This document shows positions 23,826 to 32,775 of a stretch of 64,000 nt of DNA, one piece after another; position 1 is the first letter of the stretch; the number at the start of each line of letters is the position of its first letter. The DNA comes from PALSA-610 sp038213435. GTDB taxonomy: Bacteria > Actinomycetota > Acidimicrobiia > IMCC26256 > PALSA-610. The notes under the pieces were generated by a model that made no database searches, was not told the origin of the DNA, and worked only from the letters and a program-made list of their open reading frames with translations. Where the stretch lies: assembly GCA_038213435.1 (NCBI GenBank), contig JBBQTI010000011.1, forward strand, positions 1-64,000. The letters run 5' to 3'. The position numbers and the translations under genes were made by a program.

Positions 23826-25466
23826 ATGCCCACCCGCCATTTCAACCTCGCGGACCTGTTCGAGCTCGCCGTCGACAAGGTGCCCGACCGCGTCGCCCTG
23901 GTCGATACCCGCCGCGCGGTGACGTACCGAGCGCTCGACGAGCGGGCCAACCGGCTGGCCCACACCCTCGCCGGCCTCGGCGTGCAGGCCGGCGACCATG
24001 TCGGCATCCTCGCCACGAACTGCATCGAGTGGGTCGAGTCGCTGTTCGCGATCTACAAGATCCGCGCCAGCGCGGTGAACATCAACTTCCGCTATGTCGA
24101 GGAGGAGCTGCGCTACCTCTTCGATAATTCCGACGTCGTCGCCTGCATCTACCAGCGCGAGTACGGACCGCTCGTCGCCGCGTCGCGATCGGCCCAGCCC
24201 CGCCTGCAGCATTTCGTCCGCATCGAATGGAACGACTCGACCGCCGACGACGCCGCGCTCCGTCCGCTCGAGTTCGAGGCCGCGATGGCCGCCGGCTCAC
24301 CGACGCGAGATTTCCCCGAGCGTTCGGACGACGACCTCTACCTGCTCTACACGGGCGGTACCACGGGGATGCCCAAGGGGGTGATGTGGCGACAGGAGGA
24401 CGTGTACTTCGCGCTCGGAGGAGGCATCGACGTCTTCACCAACGAGCGGGTGCCGGCGCCTGCGACCGCGAGCGAGAAGATCGACGCATCGCAGCCGCGT
24501 GGTCTCGTCTCGATCATCTTGCCGCCGTTCATGCACGGCGCCGGACAGTTCTCGCTGTACCGGACGCTCTTTGAAGGCAACACCGCGGTGATCCCGGCGC
24601 GATTCGATCCCGAGGAGGTGTGGCGAACCGTCGAGAAGTACGGCGTGAACATCATGCAGGTCACGGGTGATGCGATGGCGCGCCCGCTCGCCGACACACT
24701 CGAGCGCGTGCGGGGTCAGGTCGACGTCTCGTCCCTCGTTTCGTTCGGCAGCACGGCGGCGATCTTCTCGCAGACGGTGAAGGAACAGCTGCAAGCGTTG
24801 CTCCCCGAGCATCTGGTGATGACCGACTCGATCGGCTCCACCGAGACCGGGATGAACGGGATTCGCTTGGTGCAAAAGGGTGATGCGCCGAAGGAGGGCA
24901 TCACGAGCGTGCAGGCCGCGGCCGATTCCGTGGTGCTCGACGACGACTTCGAACCCGTGGCGCCGGGTTCCGGCGTCGTCGGATTGCTCGCCCGCGGCGG
25001 CAACATCCCGCTCGGCTACTACAACGACCCGGTGAAGACGGCGGAGACGTTCGTCACCGACGCTCAGGGTCGTCGTTGGTCGATCCCCGGCGACTTCGCG
25101 CGCGTCGAAGCCGACGGTCGCATCACGTTGCTCGGTCGTGGTTCGGTTTCGATCAACTCGGGTGGCGAGAAGATCTACCCCGAGGAAGTCGAGGGCGCGC
25201 TGAAGTCGCACCCCGACGTGTACGACGTCCTGGTGGTCGGGGTGTCCGACGAGCGCTGGGGCGAACGCGTGTGCGCGTTGCTCCAACCGCGACCCGGGCG
25301 CGAGCCCGGCCTCGAGGAGCTGCGCGAGCACTGCCGCACCCGCATCGCCGGATACAAGATCCCACGCCAGGTGCTCTTGGTCGATGAAGTTCCGCGGCTT
25401 CCGAACGGGAAGCCCGACTACCGGTCGGCCAAGGAACAGGCGAAAGAACGCGCGCGCCGCGTCTGA
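23826..25466 (+). CDS. fadD: FadD19-like acyl-CoA synthetase
   Basis: The 546-residue AMP-forming enzyme has LLYTGGTTGMPKGVMWR (phosphate loop), TDSIGSTETGMNG, a ribose-binding Asp in SIPGDFARV, LGRGSVSINSGGEKIYPEE and the catalytic Lys in PNGKPDYR. The segments VNINFRYVEEELRYLFDNSD, GDAMARPL and the GRGSVSINSGGEK hinge agree closely with mycobacterial FadD19, which activates the C24-branched side chain of sterols. A strict orthology test was not possible. It is co-transcribed with the KstR-like gene (6-base gap, GAGGATCG before the ATG). It is the best pointer in the window to a branched or steroid side-chain substrate. Confidence 0.9.
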   Translation: MPTRHFNLADLFELAVDKVPDRVALVDTRRAVTYRALDERANRLAHTLAGLGVQAGDHVGILATNCIEWVESLFAIYKIRASAVNINFRYVEEELRYLFDNSDVVACIYQREYGPLVAASRSAQPRLQHFVRIEWNDSTADDAALRPLEFEAAMAAGSPTRDFPERSDDDLYLLYTGGTTGMPKGVMWRQEDVYFALGGGIDVFTNERVPAPATASEKIDASQPRGLVSIILPPFMHGAGQFSLYRTLFEGNTAVIPARFDPEEVWRTVEKYGVNIMQVTGDAMARPLADTLERVRGQVDVSSLVSFGSTAAIFSQTVKEQLQALLPEHLVMTDSIGSTETGMNGIRLVQKGDAPKEGITSVQAAADSVVLDDDFEPVAPGSGVVGLLARGGNIPLGYYNDPVKTAETFVTDAQGRRWSIPGDFARVEADGRITLLGRGSVSINSGGEKIYPEEVEGALKSHPDVYDVLVVGVSDERWGERVCALLQPRPGREPGLEELREHCRTRIAGYKIPRQVLLVDEVPRLPNGKPDYRSAKEQAKERARRV

Positions 25467-25542
25467 GCGACCACGTTGGTCTACGGTGGACAGGTCCGAT
25501 CCGGCTGAACCCGCGGATCCGACGACCGATCGGAATGTCGCA

Positions 25543-27033
25543 ATGACTTCTCGCTGCCTTCACTGCATCGCTGCGCTCACTGCGTTCCTGTTCACCGTCG
25601 CGCCGCTCGCGGCCTCGGTCGCGACCGCGAGCGATGCTGCGGCCGACACGACGACACACACGCCGGTCATGGGACCGAGCCTGCTGACGGCCAGTCAACT
25701 GGCGGCCTGGTACTACCGGCACAGCGGAGTCACGCCGCAGATCCCGGCCTTCGGCGGCCACCCCGCGGGCGACGTCGCCGCGCTCGCGCAGGTGTTCATC
25801 GACGACGGAAGAGCCGAAGGTGTTCGCGGCGACATGGCGTTCGTGCAATCGCAGCTCGAGACCGGTTGGCTCGGATTCGTCGGCTCGCAGATCCCGCCCG
25901 ACGCATATAACTACGCGGGCATCTACGCGTTCGACGGGCGTACCAGTCTGCCGAACTGCGCGCACGGCGACTCGGCGCCGAGCCGGTGCATGGGAACGCC
26001 GCAGCACGGAGTCCTCGTGCAGATCCAGCTCCTACGCAGCTACGCCGATCCCGCGGCGAAGACGGCCCCGAATCGGTTGATCGCCGCGCCGTCGGATCGA
26101 GCCGGAATGGCGCCCCTGTGGGAGTACTTCGGTGGCCACGACTGCCCGTGCGGCAAGCTCATCTGGGCCTCGGCCAACGGCTACGGCGTGCGCGTCATCC
26201 AGATGTACTCGCAGGCGCTCGTCGAGAGCGGCATGGCGGGCGCGTGCGTCGCGTACGCGCCGCAGGTCGCCGGGCCGACCTCGGGTACCGGATATTGGGA
26301 CGTCACGCGCGACTCCGTCGTCCACTCGTTCGGCGACGCGAGGTTCTTCGGCGATACGCGTCACATCGGGCTGAACGCGCCGCTCACCGGTGGTGAGTCC
26401 GTCGAGGGCGGGAGTGGCTACTGGCTGCTCGCGCGCGATGGCGGCGTCTTCTCGTACGGCGGTGCGCGCTTCTACGGCTCGACCGGCGGCTTCCGCCTCA
26501 ACAAGCCGGTGAACGGCATGGAACGCACGACGAAGAGCGGCGGCTACTGGCTCGTCGCCGACGACGGCGGGATCTTCTCGTTCGGGAACGCCCGCTTCTT
26601 CGGCTCCATGGGTAGTTCCCACCTCAATCAGCCCGTGCTCGGTATGGAGCGCACGCCGAGCGGAAACGGCTACTGGCTCTTCGCCTCCGACGGCGGGATC
26701 TTCAGCTACGGCGATGCGCGGTTCTTTGGCTCGCTCGGCGGAACCAAGCTCTCTTACCCCGTCGTGTCGATGCAGCGCACGGCGACCGGCCACGGCTACT
26801 GGATGATGACGCTCGACGGGCGCGTGTTCCGCTTCGGCGATGCGCGCGGCTACGGCGACATCGGGCGCTGCACGAACTACTTCGGCGCGGCGCGGATGCT
26901 CGTCACTCCCGACGGCGGGGGCTACTGGATCGCGACGAACAACGGCAACATCGTCGCCTTCGGCGATGCCAAGAACCTCGGTTTCCCCGCGACCGTCGGC
27001 GGAACGACGATCGCCCTGCTGGCATCGAAGTGA
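25543..27033 (+). CDS. Secreted glucosaminidase-like protein with C-terminal 42-residue repeats
   Basis: The 496-residue protein has a signal peptide (MTSRCLHCIAALTAFLFTVA). A middle domain (about 50-240) has GDMAFVQSQLETGWLGFVGS, YNYAGIYAFDG, CMGTPQHGVLVQIQLLRSYA and GYGVRVIQMYSQAL. This resembles the glucosaminidase/lysozyme-like domain found in secreted actinobacterial wall hydrolases; the Glu in QLETGW would be the catalytic candidate. Five to six copies of the repeat also found at 1-753 follow (GYWLLARDGGVFSYGGARFYG and relatives). The protein probably acts on, or is retained at, the cell wall. The ATG at 25543 is chosen for the signal peptide. It stands alone upstream of the thiamine riboswitch. 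Confidence 0.82.
   Translation: MTSRCLHCIAALTAFLFTVAPLAASVATASDAAADTTTHTPVMGPSLLTASQLAAWYYRHSGVTPQIPAFGGHPAGDVAALAQVFIDDGRAEGVRGDMAFVQSQLETGWLGFVGSQIPPDAYNYAGIYAFDGRTSLPNCAHGDSAPSRCMGTPQHGVLVQIQLLRSYADPAAKTAPNRLIAAPSDRAGMAPLWEYFGGHDCPCGKLIWASANGYGVRVIQMYSQALVESGMAGACVAYAPQVAGPTSGTGYWDVTRDSVVHSFGDARFFGDTRHIGLNAPLTGGESVEGGSGYWLLARDGGVFSYGGARFYGSTGGFRLNKPVNGMERTTKSGGYWLVADDGGIFSFGNARFFGSMGSSHLNQPVLGMERTPSGNGYWLFASDGGIFSYGDARFFGSLGGTKLSYPVVSMQRTATGHGYWMMTLDGRVFRFGDARGYGDIGRCTNYFGAARMLVTPDGGGYWIATNNGNIVAFGDAKNLGFPATVGGTTIALLASK
26284..27010 (+). repeat. Diverged 126-bp coding repeats
   Basis: Six units of roughly 42 codons, each with GYW, a DGG(I/V)F(S)(F/Y)G core and (A)R(F)(F/Y)G(S), lie in the C-terminal part of the secreted protein. 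They are more diverged from each other than the copies at 1-612, and the last two units are degenerate. Confidence 0.8.
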
Positions 27034-27055
27034 CGCGGTAGTCTCGGCGCGACAA

Positions 27056-27163
27056 CACCCACGGGGAGCTCGGGGGAGACCGGGCTGAGAGGGTGGCACG
27101 CGCATGACGCGCCCCGCCGCCGACCCCTCGAACCTGCACCGGGTAATTCCGGCGGAGGGAGGG
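27056..27163 (+). promoter_or_regulatory. TPP (THI-box) riboswitch
   Basis: The conserved aptamer parts are present in order: acggggagctc, the gggctgagagggt pyrimidine-sensing element, gacccctcgaacctg, and caccgggtaattccggcg with ggagggaggg closing the 3' side. The aptamer ends at the base before the ATG at 27164, and the 3' ggagggaggg is also the ribosome-binding site. TPP binding should therefore hide the site and stop translation of the thiamine operon. Confidence 0.95.
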
Positions 27164-27826
27164 ATGCGCGTGACACGCGCCGCCATCGTGCTCGCGGGAG
27201 GCGATCCCGTCGAGCCCAGCCTGCGAAGGTTGCTGTCCGACGAGGCCGTCGTCGTTGCCGCCGACTCGGGTCTGCATCAGGCCGAACTGCTCGGGTTGAG
27301 GGTCGACTACGTCGTCGGTGATCTCGATTCGGCCGATCCGGCCGCGGTCGACCGGGCCCGCGCCTCGGGTGCGGTCGTCGAACGCCATCCGGTCGACAAG
27401 GACGCCACCGATCTCGAGCTCGCGCTCGACGTGGCGCGTGACCGGGGAGCGCGACGCATCACGGTGGTCGGGGGCGCGGGCGGCCGGCTCGATCACTTCG
27501 TGGCCAACGTCGAGTTGCTGGCCTCTCCCCGATTCGCCGATCTCGAGATCGATGCCCGGCTCGGCGATGCGTATCTGGTGGTGGTGCAGGGTGGCCGGTC
27601 GCCGCACCTGATGACGGGCGCCGTGGGCTCCCTGGTCACGCTGCTCCCGGCGGGCGGTGACGCGTGCGGTATCACCACGGCCGGGCTGCAGTACCCGCTG
27701 CACGGCGAGACCCTGCGGCGCGGAACGACGCGCGGAGTGAGCAATGTGCTCGTCGATGAGGAGGGCTCGGTCGTGCTCGACCATGGGACCTTGCTGGTGA
27801 TCCAGGCCTTGGGAGGTGCGCGGTGA
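27164..27826 (+). CDS. Thiamine pyrophosphokinase
   Basis: The enzyme transfers pyrophosphate from ATP to thiamine to form TPP. The 220-residue protein has the family motifs AADSGLHQAELLG, DYVVGDLDSADP, HPVDKDATDLELAL (metal and substrate acids) and GGAGGRLDHFVANVELL. A beta-barrel C-terminal domain ends in a VSNVLVDEEGSVVLDHG motif, where bacterial TPKs bind thiamine. Translation starts at the ATG immediately after the TPP aptamer; a GTG two codons later is an alternative. The stop overlaps the transporter lipoprotein gene by 4 bases (GTGA). The operon therefore couples uptake with activation under feedback by its product. Confidence 0.95.
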   Translation: MRVTRAAIVLAGGDPVEPSLRRLLSDEAVVVAADSGLHQAELLGLRVDYVVGDLDSADPAAVDRARASGAVVERHPVDKDATDLELALDVARDRGARRITVVGGAGGRLDHFVANVELLASPRFADLEIDARLGDAYLVVVQGGRSPHLMTGAVGSLVTLLPAGGDACGITTAGLQYPLHGETLRRGTTRGVSNVLVDEEGSVVLDHGTLLVIQALGGAR

Positions 27827-28902
27827 AACGTGTGCTCGTCGCGATCACGGCCGCCGTCCTACTCCCGACGGCGTGCGGCAGCAGTGCCGAGCCTGCAGCA
27901 CGATCCGGAACGACGTCGACGGTCGGGCCTCGCATCTCGACGGTCACCCTGCTCACGCACAGCTCGTTCGCCGCGTCGAAGGATGTGCTGGCCGATTTCA
28001 CCAGGCAGACCGGCTACAAGGTCAAGATCGTCCAGCCGAGTGACGCGGGCGTCATGGTCAACGAGGCGATACTTCGCAAGAAGAACCCCGTGGCCGACGC
28101 GTTGTTCGGTGTCGACAACACGTTCCTCACGCGGGCGCTCGACGCGGGGATCTTCGATCCGTACGTCGCCCACGGTCTCGACACCGTGCCGGCGGCGCTC
28201 CAGGCCGACCCGCAACATCGCGTGACGCCCGTCGACGAAAGCAACGTGTGCGTCGACAAGGACACGTCGTGGTTCGGCCACGACGGTCGACCGCCCGCGC
28301 CGAGCTCGCTCGACGACCTCATCGACCCTCGCTACAAGAACCTCACGGTGGTCGAGAATGCTTCGACGTCGTCACCGGGGCTCGCCTTCCTTCTTGCGAC
28401 GATCGCCGCGAAGGGGGAGAGCGGCTGGCAGGCGTACTGGAGCGCGCTACGGAAGAATGGCGTGCGCGTCGACGACGACTGGACGCAGGCCTATCAGAAC
28501 GACTTCACCGCGGGCGGCGCGAAGGGCGACCGGCCGATCGTCGTGTCGTACGGCTCCGATCCGGCCGCCGACGTCCTGGGCTCGAGTCCGCACCGAGACA
28601 CACCGAACGTCGCTGTCATCGCGTCGACGTGCTTCCGCCAGATCGAGTACGCGGGCGTGTTGCACGGCGCGCGAAATGGTCCCGGCGCGCAGGCGCTCAT
28701 CGACTTCATGCTGTCGCGCCGGTTCCAGGAGGACATGCCGCTCCAGATGTACGTGAACCCGATCGTGTCCGGGGCGACGCTCCCTGCGGTGTTCGCAAAA
28801 TGGGCGGTCGAGCCGCCGCACCCGTACTCGATCGACCCCGCGACGATCTCGGCAAAGCGCAACGGCTGGATCAAGGAGTGGACCGACCTCGTGGTCCGTT
28901 GA
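27823..28902 (+). CDS. thiB: Thiamine ABC transporter substrate-binding lipoprotein
   Basis: The 359-residue protein starts at GTG. It has a lipoprotein signal with Cys18 (LLPTACGS) and the periplasmic-binding fold of the ThiB/TbpA family: VTLLTHSSFAASKDVLADF, NPVADALFGVDNTFLTRAL, PSSLDDLIDPRYKNLTVVEN and IVVSYGSDPAAD. It should capture thiamine or its phosphates outside the membrane and deliver them to the permease. It overlaps the kinase gene by 4 bases and the permease gene by 1 base, so all are translated together from the riboswitch-controlled transcript. Confidence 0.94.
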   Translation: MKRVLVAITAAVLLPTACGSSAEPAARSGTTSTVGPRISTVTLLTHSSFAASKDVLADFTRQTGYKVKIVQPSDAGVMVNEAILRKKNPVADALFGVDNTFLTRALDAGIFDPYVAHGLDTVPAALQADPQHRVTPVDESNVCVDKDTSWFGHDGRPPAPSSLDDLIDPRYKNLTVVENASTSSPGLAFLLATIAAKGESGWQAYWSALRKNGVRVDDDWTQAYQNDFTAGGAKGDRPIVVSYGSDPAADVLGSSPHRDTPNVAVIASTCFRQIEYAGVLHGARNGPGAQALIDFMLSRRFQEDMPLQMYVNPIVSGATLPAVFAKWAVEPPHPYSIDPATISAKRNGWIKEWTDLVVR

Positions 28903-30515
28903 TGGGCGCGGGTCGCGCCGCGCGCATCACACGGATTGCCGTCCCGGTCGGCTTCCTCGCGCTGTTTTTCGGGTGGCCGCTCGGGGCGATCTTCGCCCAC
29001 TCCCTGCGCGCCGCCGCCCTCGTCGACGTCGTCACCGACCCCTTCCTGCGGCGCGTCGCGTGGTTCACGCTGTGGCAGGCGGTGCTGTCGACGATCTTGA
29101 CGCTCGGTGCCGGCCTCCCGGCCGCGTACGTCGTCGCGCGCTACGAGTTTCCGGGGCGGCGGCTGTTCCGGGCGTTCGTCACCGTGCCGTTCGTTTTGCC
29201 GACGGTCGTGGTCGCGACCGCGTTCCTCGCGTTGTTGGGGTCGGGCGGCCCGCTCTCCTTCCTGCACTGGCGGCCCGGCGTCGCCCCCATGCTGATCGCG
29301 CACGTGTTCTTCAACGTGGCGGTAGTAGTGCGAACTGTCGGCGGGTTCTGGGCGAACCTCGATCCCCGTCGCGAGGAGGCGGCCCGCATGCTCGGCGCCT
29401 CGCGCCGGCGAGCGTTCTTGCACGTGACCCTGCCGTTGTTGGCGCCCTCGATCATCGCGGCGGCCTCGATCGTGTTCCTGTTCACGTTCACGTCGTTCGG
29501 CGTCGCGCTGCTGCTCGCCGGTCCCGCGCACGCGACCGTCGAGGTCGAGATCTACCGCCAGGCGATCGACGTCGCCGATCTCGGCACCGCGGCGGCGCTC
29601 GCGCTCGTGCAGATCGTCGCGGTGCTCGCGGTCGTGTTCGCGCTCGCGCGCGCCCAGGAACGGCGCGCGGTTGCGCAGCGACTGGTCGGCGCGGCCGACG
29701 CGGCCCGTCGCCCGCGCGGACGGGAGCGGGTCGTGGTCGGCGGGATCCTCGGCTGCACGACCCTGTTCCTCGGCACCCCTCTAGCCGTGTTGGTGTGGCG
29801 GTCGCTGCACATCGGCGGGCGGTGGAGCATCGGGTCGTACCGGGCCCTCGGTACGACCGCGTCGACGAGCACGCTCTTCGTCTCGCCGTGGGCCGCGGTA
29901 CGCAACTCGGTGGAGTTCGCCGCGATCGCCACCGCGATCGCGCTCGTCGTGGGCGGGCTGGCGTCGATTGCGATCGCGGCCCGACCGGGCCGGGCGACTC
30001 GCACGATGGATGCGTTGCTCATGCTCCCGCTCGGAACGTCGGCCGTGACCGTCGGGTTCGGCTTCCTGCTCGCGTCCGAACGGGTGCCGCGCGATATCGC
30101 GACATCGCCACTGCTCGTCCCGATTGCCCACGCCGTCGTCGCGATCCCGTTTGTCGTGCGGGCGGTCGTGCCCGTGCTGCGCAGCATCGATCCACGGCTT
30201 CGGGACGCGGCGACGATGCTCGGCGCGGGGCCGCGACGCGTCTGGCGCGAAGTCGACCTTCCGATCGTCGCGCGCGCGTTCGCGGTCGCGGCGGGGTTCT
30301 GCGCCGCGGTGTCGTTGGGCGAGTTCGGCGCGACTTTGTTCATCGCTCGCCCCGATTGGCCGACCGTGCCTATCGCGATCCAGCGCTTCCTGGGGAAGCC
30401 GGGTCAGATCTACTTCGACCAGGCGCTCGCGATGTCGGTGTTCCTGATGGTGTTGACCGGTGTCGTCATCTTCGCGATCGAACGCGTACGCGTGCGCGAG
30501 CTCGGAGAACTGTAG
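28902..30515 (+). CDS. thiP: Thiamine ABC transporter permease (fused double permease)
   Basis: The 537-residue membrane protein holds two permease halves in one chain, as in ThiP. Each half ends with an ATPase-contacting EAA-type loop: EEAARMLGASRRRAFLHVTL near 160 and LRDAATMLGAGPRRVWREV near 440. About twelve hydrophobic segments are visible. The ATG at 28902 shares a base with the stop of the binding-protein gene (TGATG), and the ATPase gene begins directly after its stop. Specificity for thiamine comes from the TPP riboswitch and kinase in the same operon. Confidence 0.93.
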   Translation: MGAGRAARITRIAVPVGFLALFFGWPLGAIFAHSLRAAALVDVVTDPFLRRVAWFTLWQAVLSTILTLGAGLPAAYVVARYEFPGRRLFRAFVTVPFVLPTVVVATAFLALLGSGGPLSFLHWRPGVAPMLIAHVFFNVAVVVRTVGGFWANLDPRREEAARMLGASRRRAFLHVTLPLLAPSIIAAASIVFLFTFTSFGVALLLAGPAHATVEVEIYRQAIDVADLGTAAALALVQIVAVLAVVFALARAQERRAVAQRLVGAADAARRPRGRERVVVGGILGCTTLFLGTPLAVLVWRSLHIGGRWSIGSYRALGTTASTSTLFVSPWAAVRNSVEFAAIATAIALVVGGLASIAIAARPGRATRTMDALLMLPLGTSAVTVGFGFLLASERVPRDIATSPLLVPIAHAVVAIPFVVRAVVPVLRSIDPRLRDAATMLGAGPRRVWREVDLPIVARAFAVAAGFCAAVSLGEFGATLFIARPDWPTVPIAIQRFLGKPGQIYFDQALAMSVFLMVLTGVVIFAIERVRVRELGEL

Positions 30516-31541
30516 ATGCTCCGGGTCGAGGGCGCAGTCGTGCAGTTCGGTGATCGTCGGGCCCTCGATCGTGTCGACCTTTCGCTCGGGGAGCGCGAGA
30601 CGATCGCGGTCCTGGGACCGAGCGGCTCCGGCAAGACGACGCTGTTGCGCGCGATCGCCGGACTCCAGCATCTCAGCGGGGGATGTGTCCGCTGGGACGG
30701 CGACGATCTCGCCGGCGTCGCCGCGCACGAACGGCACTTCGGGCTGATGTTCCAGGAGTACGCGCTGGTCCCGCACCGCGACGTCGCCGGGAACGTGGAG
30801 TTCGGGTTGCGAATGACGTCGAGCGATCGTGCGGCGCGGACCCGGAGGGTCGACGAGGTGCTCGAGCTCGTCGGGCTCGCGGATCTGCGCGCCCGCAGGG
30901 TGGCATCGCTCTCGGGAGGCGAGCAGCAGCGGGTCGCGCTGGCGCGCGCCCTGGCCGTGTCGCCGCGGCTCCTCATGCTGGACGAACCCTTGGGCGCGCT
31001 CGACCGGGTCTGGCGACGGCGCCTGCTCACCGAGATTCGGGCGATCCTCGACCGGGCCGCGCTCCCGGCGTTGTATGTCACGCACGACCACGAGGAGGCG
31101 TTCGCGATCGCGACCCGTGTCGCGATCATGCGCGACGGCCGCGTCGTTCAGGTAGGTGCGCCTGCGGACGTGTGGCGAGCGCCGGTCGACGCGTGGTCCG
31201 CGAGCTTTCTCGGATTCGGGCCGATCGTCGCGGCCGAGGTCCGCAACGGGCTGGTGTACACGCCGTGGGGACCGATCCGGGCTCGCGCCGATACGCAAAC
31301 GGGCGCGGTCGAGACCGTCGTGCGGCCGGATGGGGCGCGCATCGATGATGCCGGAACGATTCACGCCACAGTCGTTCGCGCAATGTTCACGGGTATGCGC
31401 GTCGAGCTCGCGGCAGCCTCCGAGTCCGGCCCGCCCTTGACCGTCGTCGTCGCGCCGCATGACGCGCCCGCCGTCGGCGACCGGGTGCGCCTCTCGATCG
31501 ATCCGGACTCGCTTCTGGTCTATCCCGATCAGGCAGACTGA
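30516..31541 (+). CDS. thiQ: Thiamine ABC transporter ATP-binding protein
   Basis: The 341-residue ABC ATPase has Walker A GPSGSGKTT, the Q-loop in LMFQEYALVPH, signature LSGGEQQR, Walker B LLMLDEP and the switch His in YVTHDHEEA. Unlike enterobacterial ThiQ (about 230 residues) it has an extra C-terminal domain of about 110 residues with TOBE-like strands (VEVRNG-like and VRLSIDPDSLLVYP), typical of larger importer ATPases. Its ATG touches the stop of the permease gene. It powers import of thiamine through the permease. Confidence 0.92.
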   Translation: MLRVEGAVVQFGDRRALDRVDLSLGERETIAVLGPSGSGKTTLLRAIAGLQHLSGGCVRWDGDDLAGVAAHERHFGLMFQEYALVPHRDVAGNVEFGLRMTSSDRAARTRRVDEVLELVGLADLRARRVASLSGGEQQRVALARALAVSPRLLMLDEPLGALDRVWRRRLLTEIRAILDRAALPALYVTHDHEEAFAIATRVAIMRDGRVVQVGAPADVWRAPVDAWSASFLGFGPIVAAEVRNGLVYTPWGPIRARADTQTGAVETVVRPDGARIDDAGTIHATVVRAMFTGMRVELAAASESGPPLTVVVAPHDAPAVGDRVRLSIDPDSLLVYPDQAD

Positions 31542-31568
31542 CATTTCCATCGGGCAGACTCACTGGCC

Positions 31569-32198
31569 ATGGCGACCAGGGCTGCGGTCGAGGAAGGCGC
31601 GCGGGTACTCGCGCGTCGCGACCGCGTGCTCGCGCGCATGCTGCGCGAGCACGGTGTACCCGAGCTCCATCGTCGGCGCCCGCGCCGACCGCACTTCGCC
31701 GAGCTCGCGCGGATGATCTGCTACCAGCAGCTCGCGGGCCGGGCCGCGGCCGCGATCCACGGTCGCTTCGAGGCGCTGTTCGACGGCCCGCCGACGCCCG
31801 ATGCCGTCCTCGCGCTGCCCTTCGAGATACTGCGGAGCGTGGGCCTGTCGACCGCGAAGGCGACCTCGATCCGCGACCTGTCCGAGAAGGTGGAAGCCGG
31901 TCTCGTCGAGCTCGACCGCGTCGCGCGACTTCCCGACGACGAGGTCGTACGCGAGCTCGTCCTCGTGCGCGGCATCGGCGAGTGGACCGCGCACATGTTC
32001 TTGATGTTCCAGATGGGTCGGCTCGACGTGTGGCCGACCCTCGACTTCGGCGTGCGTAGCGGCTTCGCCCGTATGTACCAGCTCGACGCGATGCCAACGC
32101 CCAAGCAGCTGGCGTCGGAGGGGGAGCGTTTCCGGCCGTACCGCTCGCTGGTCGCGTGGTACTGCTGGCGGGCCGCCGACACCGTCACGCCCGACTGA
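31569..32198 (+). CDS. DNA-3-methyladenine glycosylase, AlkA/HhH-GPD family
   Basis: The 209-residue protein removes alkylated purines from DNA. It has the helix-hairpin-helix LVRGIGEWTAHMFLMF and the catalytic Asp in WPTLDFGVRSGF, 20 or so residues later, in the HhH-GPD arrangement, with ICYQQLAGRAAAAI at the start of the catalytic domain. There is no [4Fe-4S] Cys cluster, which fits AlkA rather than endonuclease III. It lies 27 bases after the thiamine ATPase gene on the same strand but is functionally unrelated. An AlkB-like gene (broken) at 46968-47626 acts on related damage. Confidence 0.93.
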   Translation: MATRAAVEEGARVLARRDRVLARMLREHGVPELHRRRPRRPHFAELARMICYQQLAGRAAAAIHGRFEALFDGPPTPDAVLALPFEILRSVGLSTAKATSIRDLSEKVEAGLVELDRVARLPDDEVVRELVLVRGIGEWTAHMFLMFQMGRLDVWPTLDFGVRSGFARMYQLDAMPTPKQLASEGERFRPYRSLVAWYCWRAADTVTPD

Positions 32199-32237
32199 GA
32201 GCGTCAAGTCGGGCAGCAAATCGTCGATGAGCTTGCG

Positions 32238-32690
32238 ATGGGGCGAAGCCGCGAGCAGCAACGTAGGGGGCGTGCTTGGCGCGGCTGCGCGGGGCTGGTC
32301 GGTGTCGCGGCCCTGTGCGTCGGCGCGCTCGTGCTCGGTGGCGTGCCGGGAGGATCGCGGCCAGTGAGGTTGGCGACGAGTCGCCCGAAATCCGAACCGA
32401 CCACGGCGGTCAGGTCGATTCCGGCCGTGTCGACGACCACCAAGTCGACGACGACCACCACCCCCGGGGTGTCGAGTGTCACGGTCGGGCCGGTGTCCAC
32501 CGTTGCCCCGACGACGACCGCCGCGACGACGTCGACCACAACGGCGACGGTTCCGGTCGAGACGACGACGATTGCCTCGACCGCTCCGCGTCGTGTTCCT
32601 CCGCCGACGACGCGACCGCCGTCGCCGTCTACGACGGTCGGCGCGGTCACCTCGACGACGCGTGCGACGACGACAACGACCGCACCGTGA
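32238..32690 (+). CDS. Thr-rich membrane-anchored or secreted protein of unknown function
   Basis: The 150-residue protein has a basic N-terminus, one hydrophobic helix (GLVGVAALCVGALVLGGV, about 19-36) and then a low-complexity tail dominated by Thr, Ser, Pro and Val with many TTT runs. It has no recognisable domain. Such tails are typical of wall-spanning stalks in this group. Its codon use and GC match the neighbours. It could be a true small surface protein or the remnant of a longer one; expression is unverified. Confidence 0.6.
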   Translation: MGRSREQQRRGRAWRGCAGLVGVAALCVGALVLGGVPGGSRPVRLATSRPKSEPTTAVRSIPAVSTTTKSTTTTTPGVSSVTVGPVSTVAPTTTAATTSTTTATVPVETTTIASTAPRRVPPPTTRPPSPSTTVGAVTSTTRATTTTTAP

Positions 32691-32775
32691 GCTCCGACGA
32701 TCTGGTCACTCGGTCGCGCAACCCTTCGGGCGTCGACCAGTTGGCTCGGCACCGATGTAAGAATGCGTCGATGAA

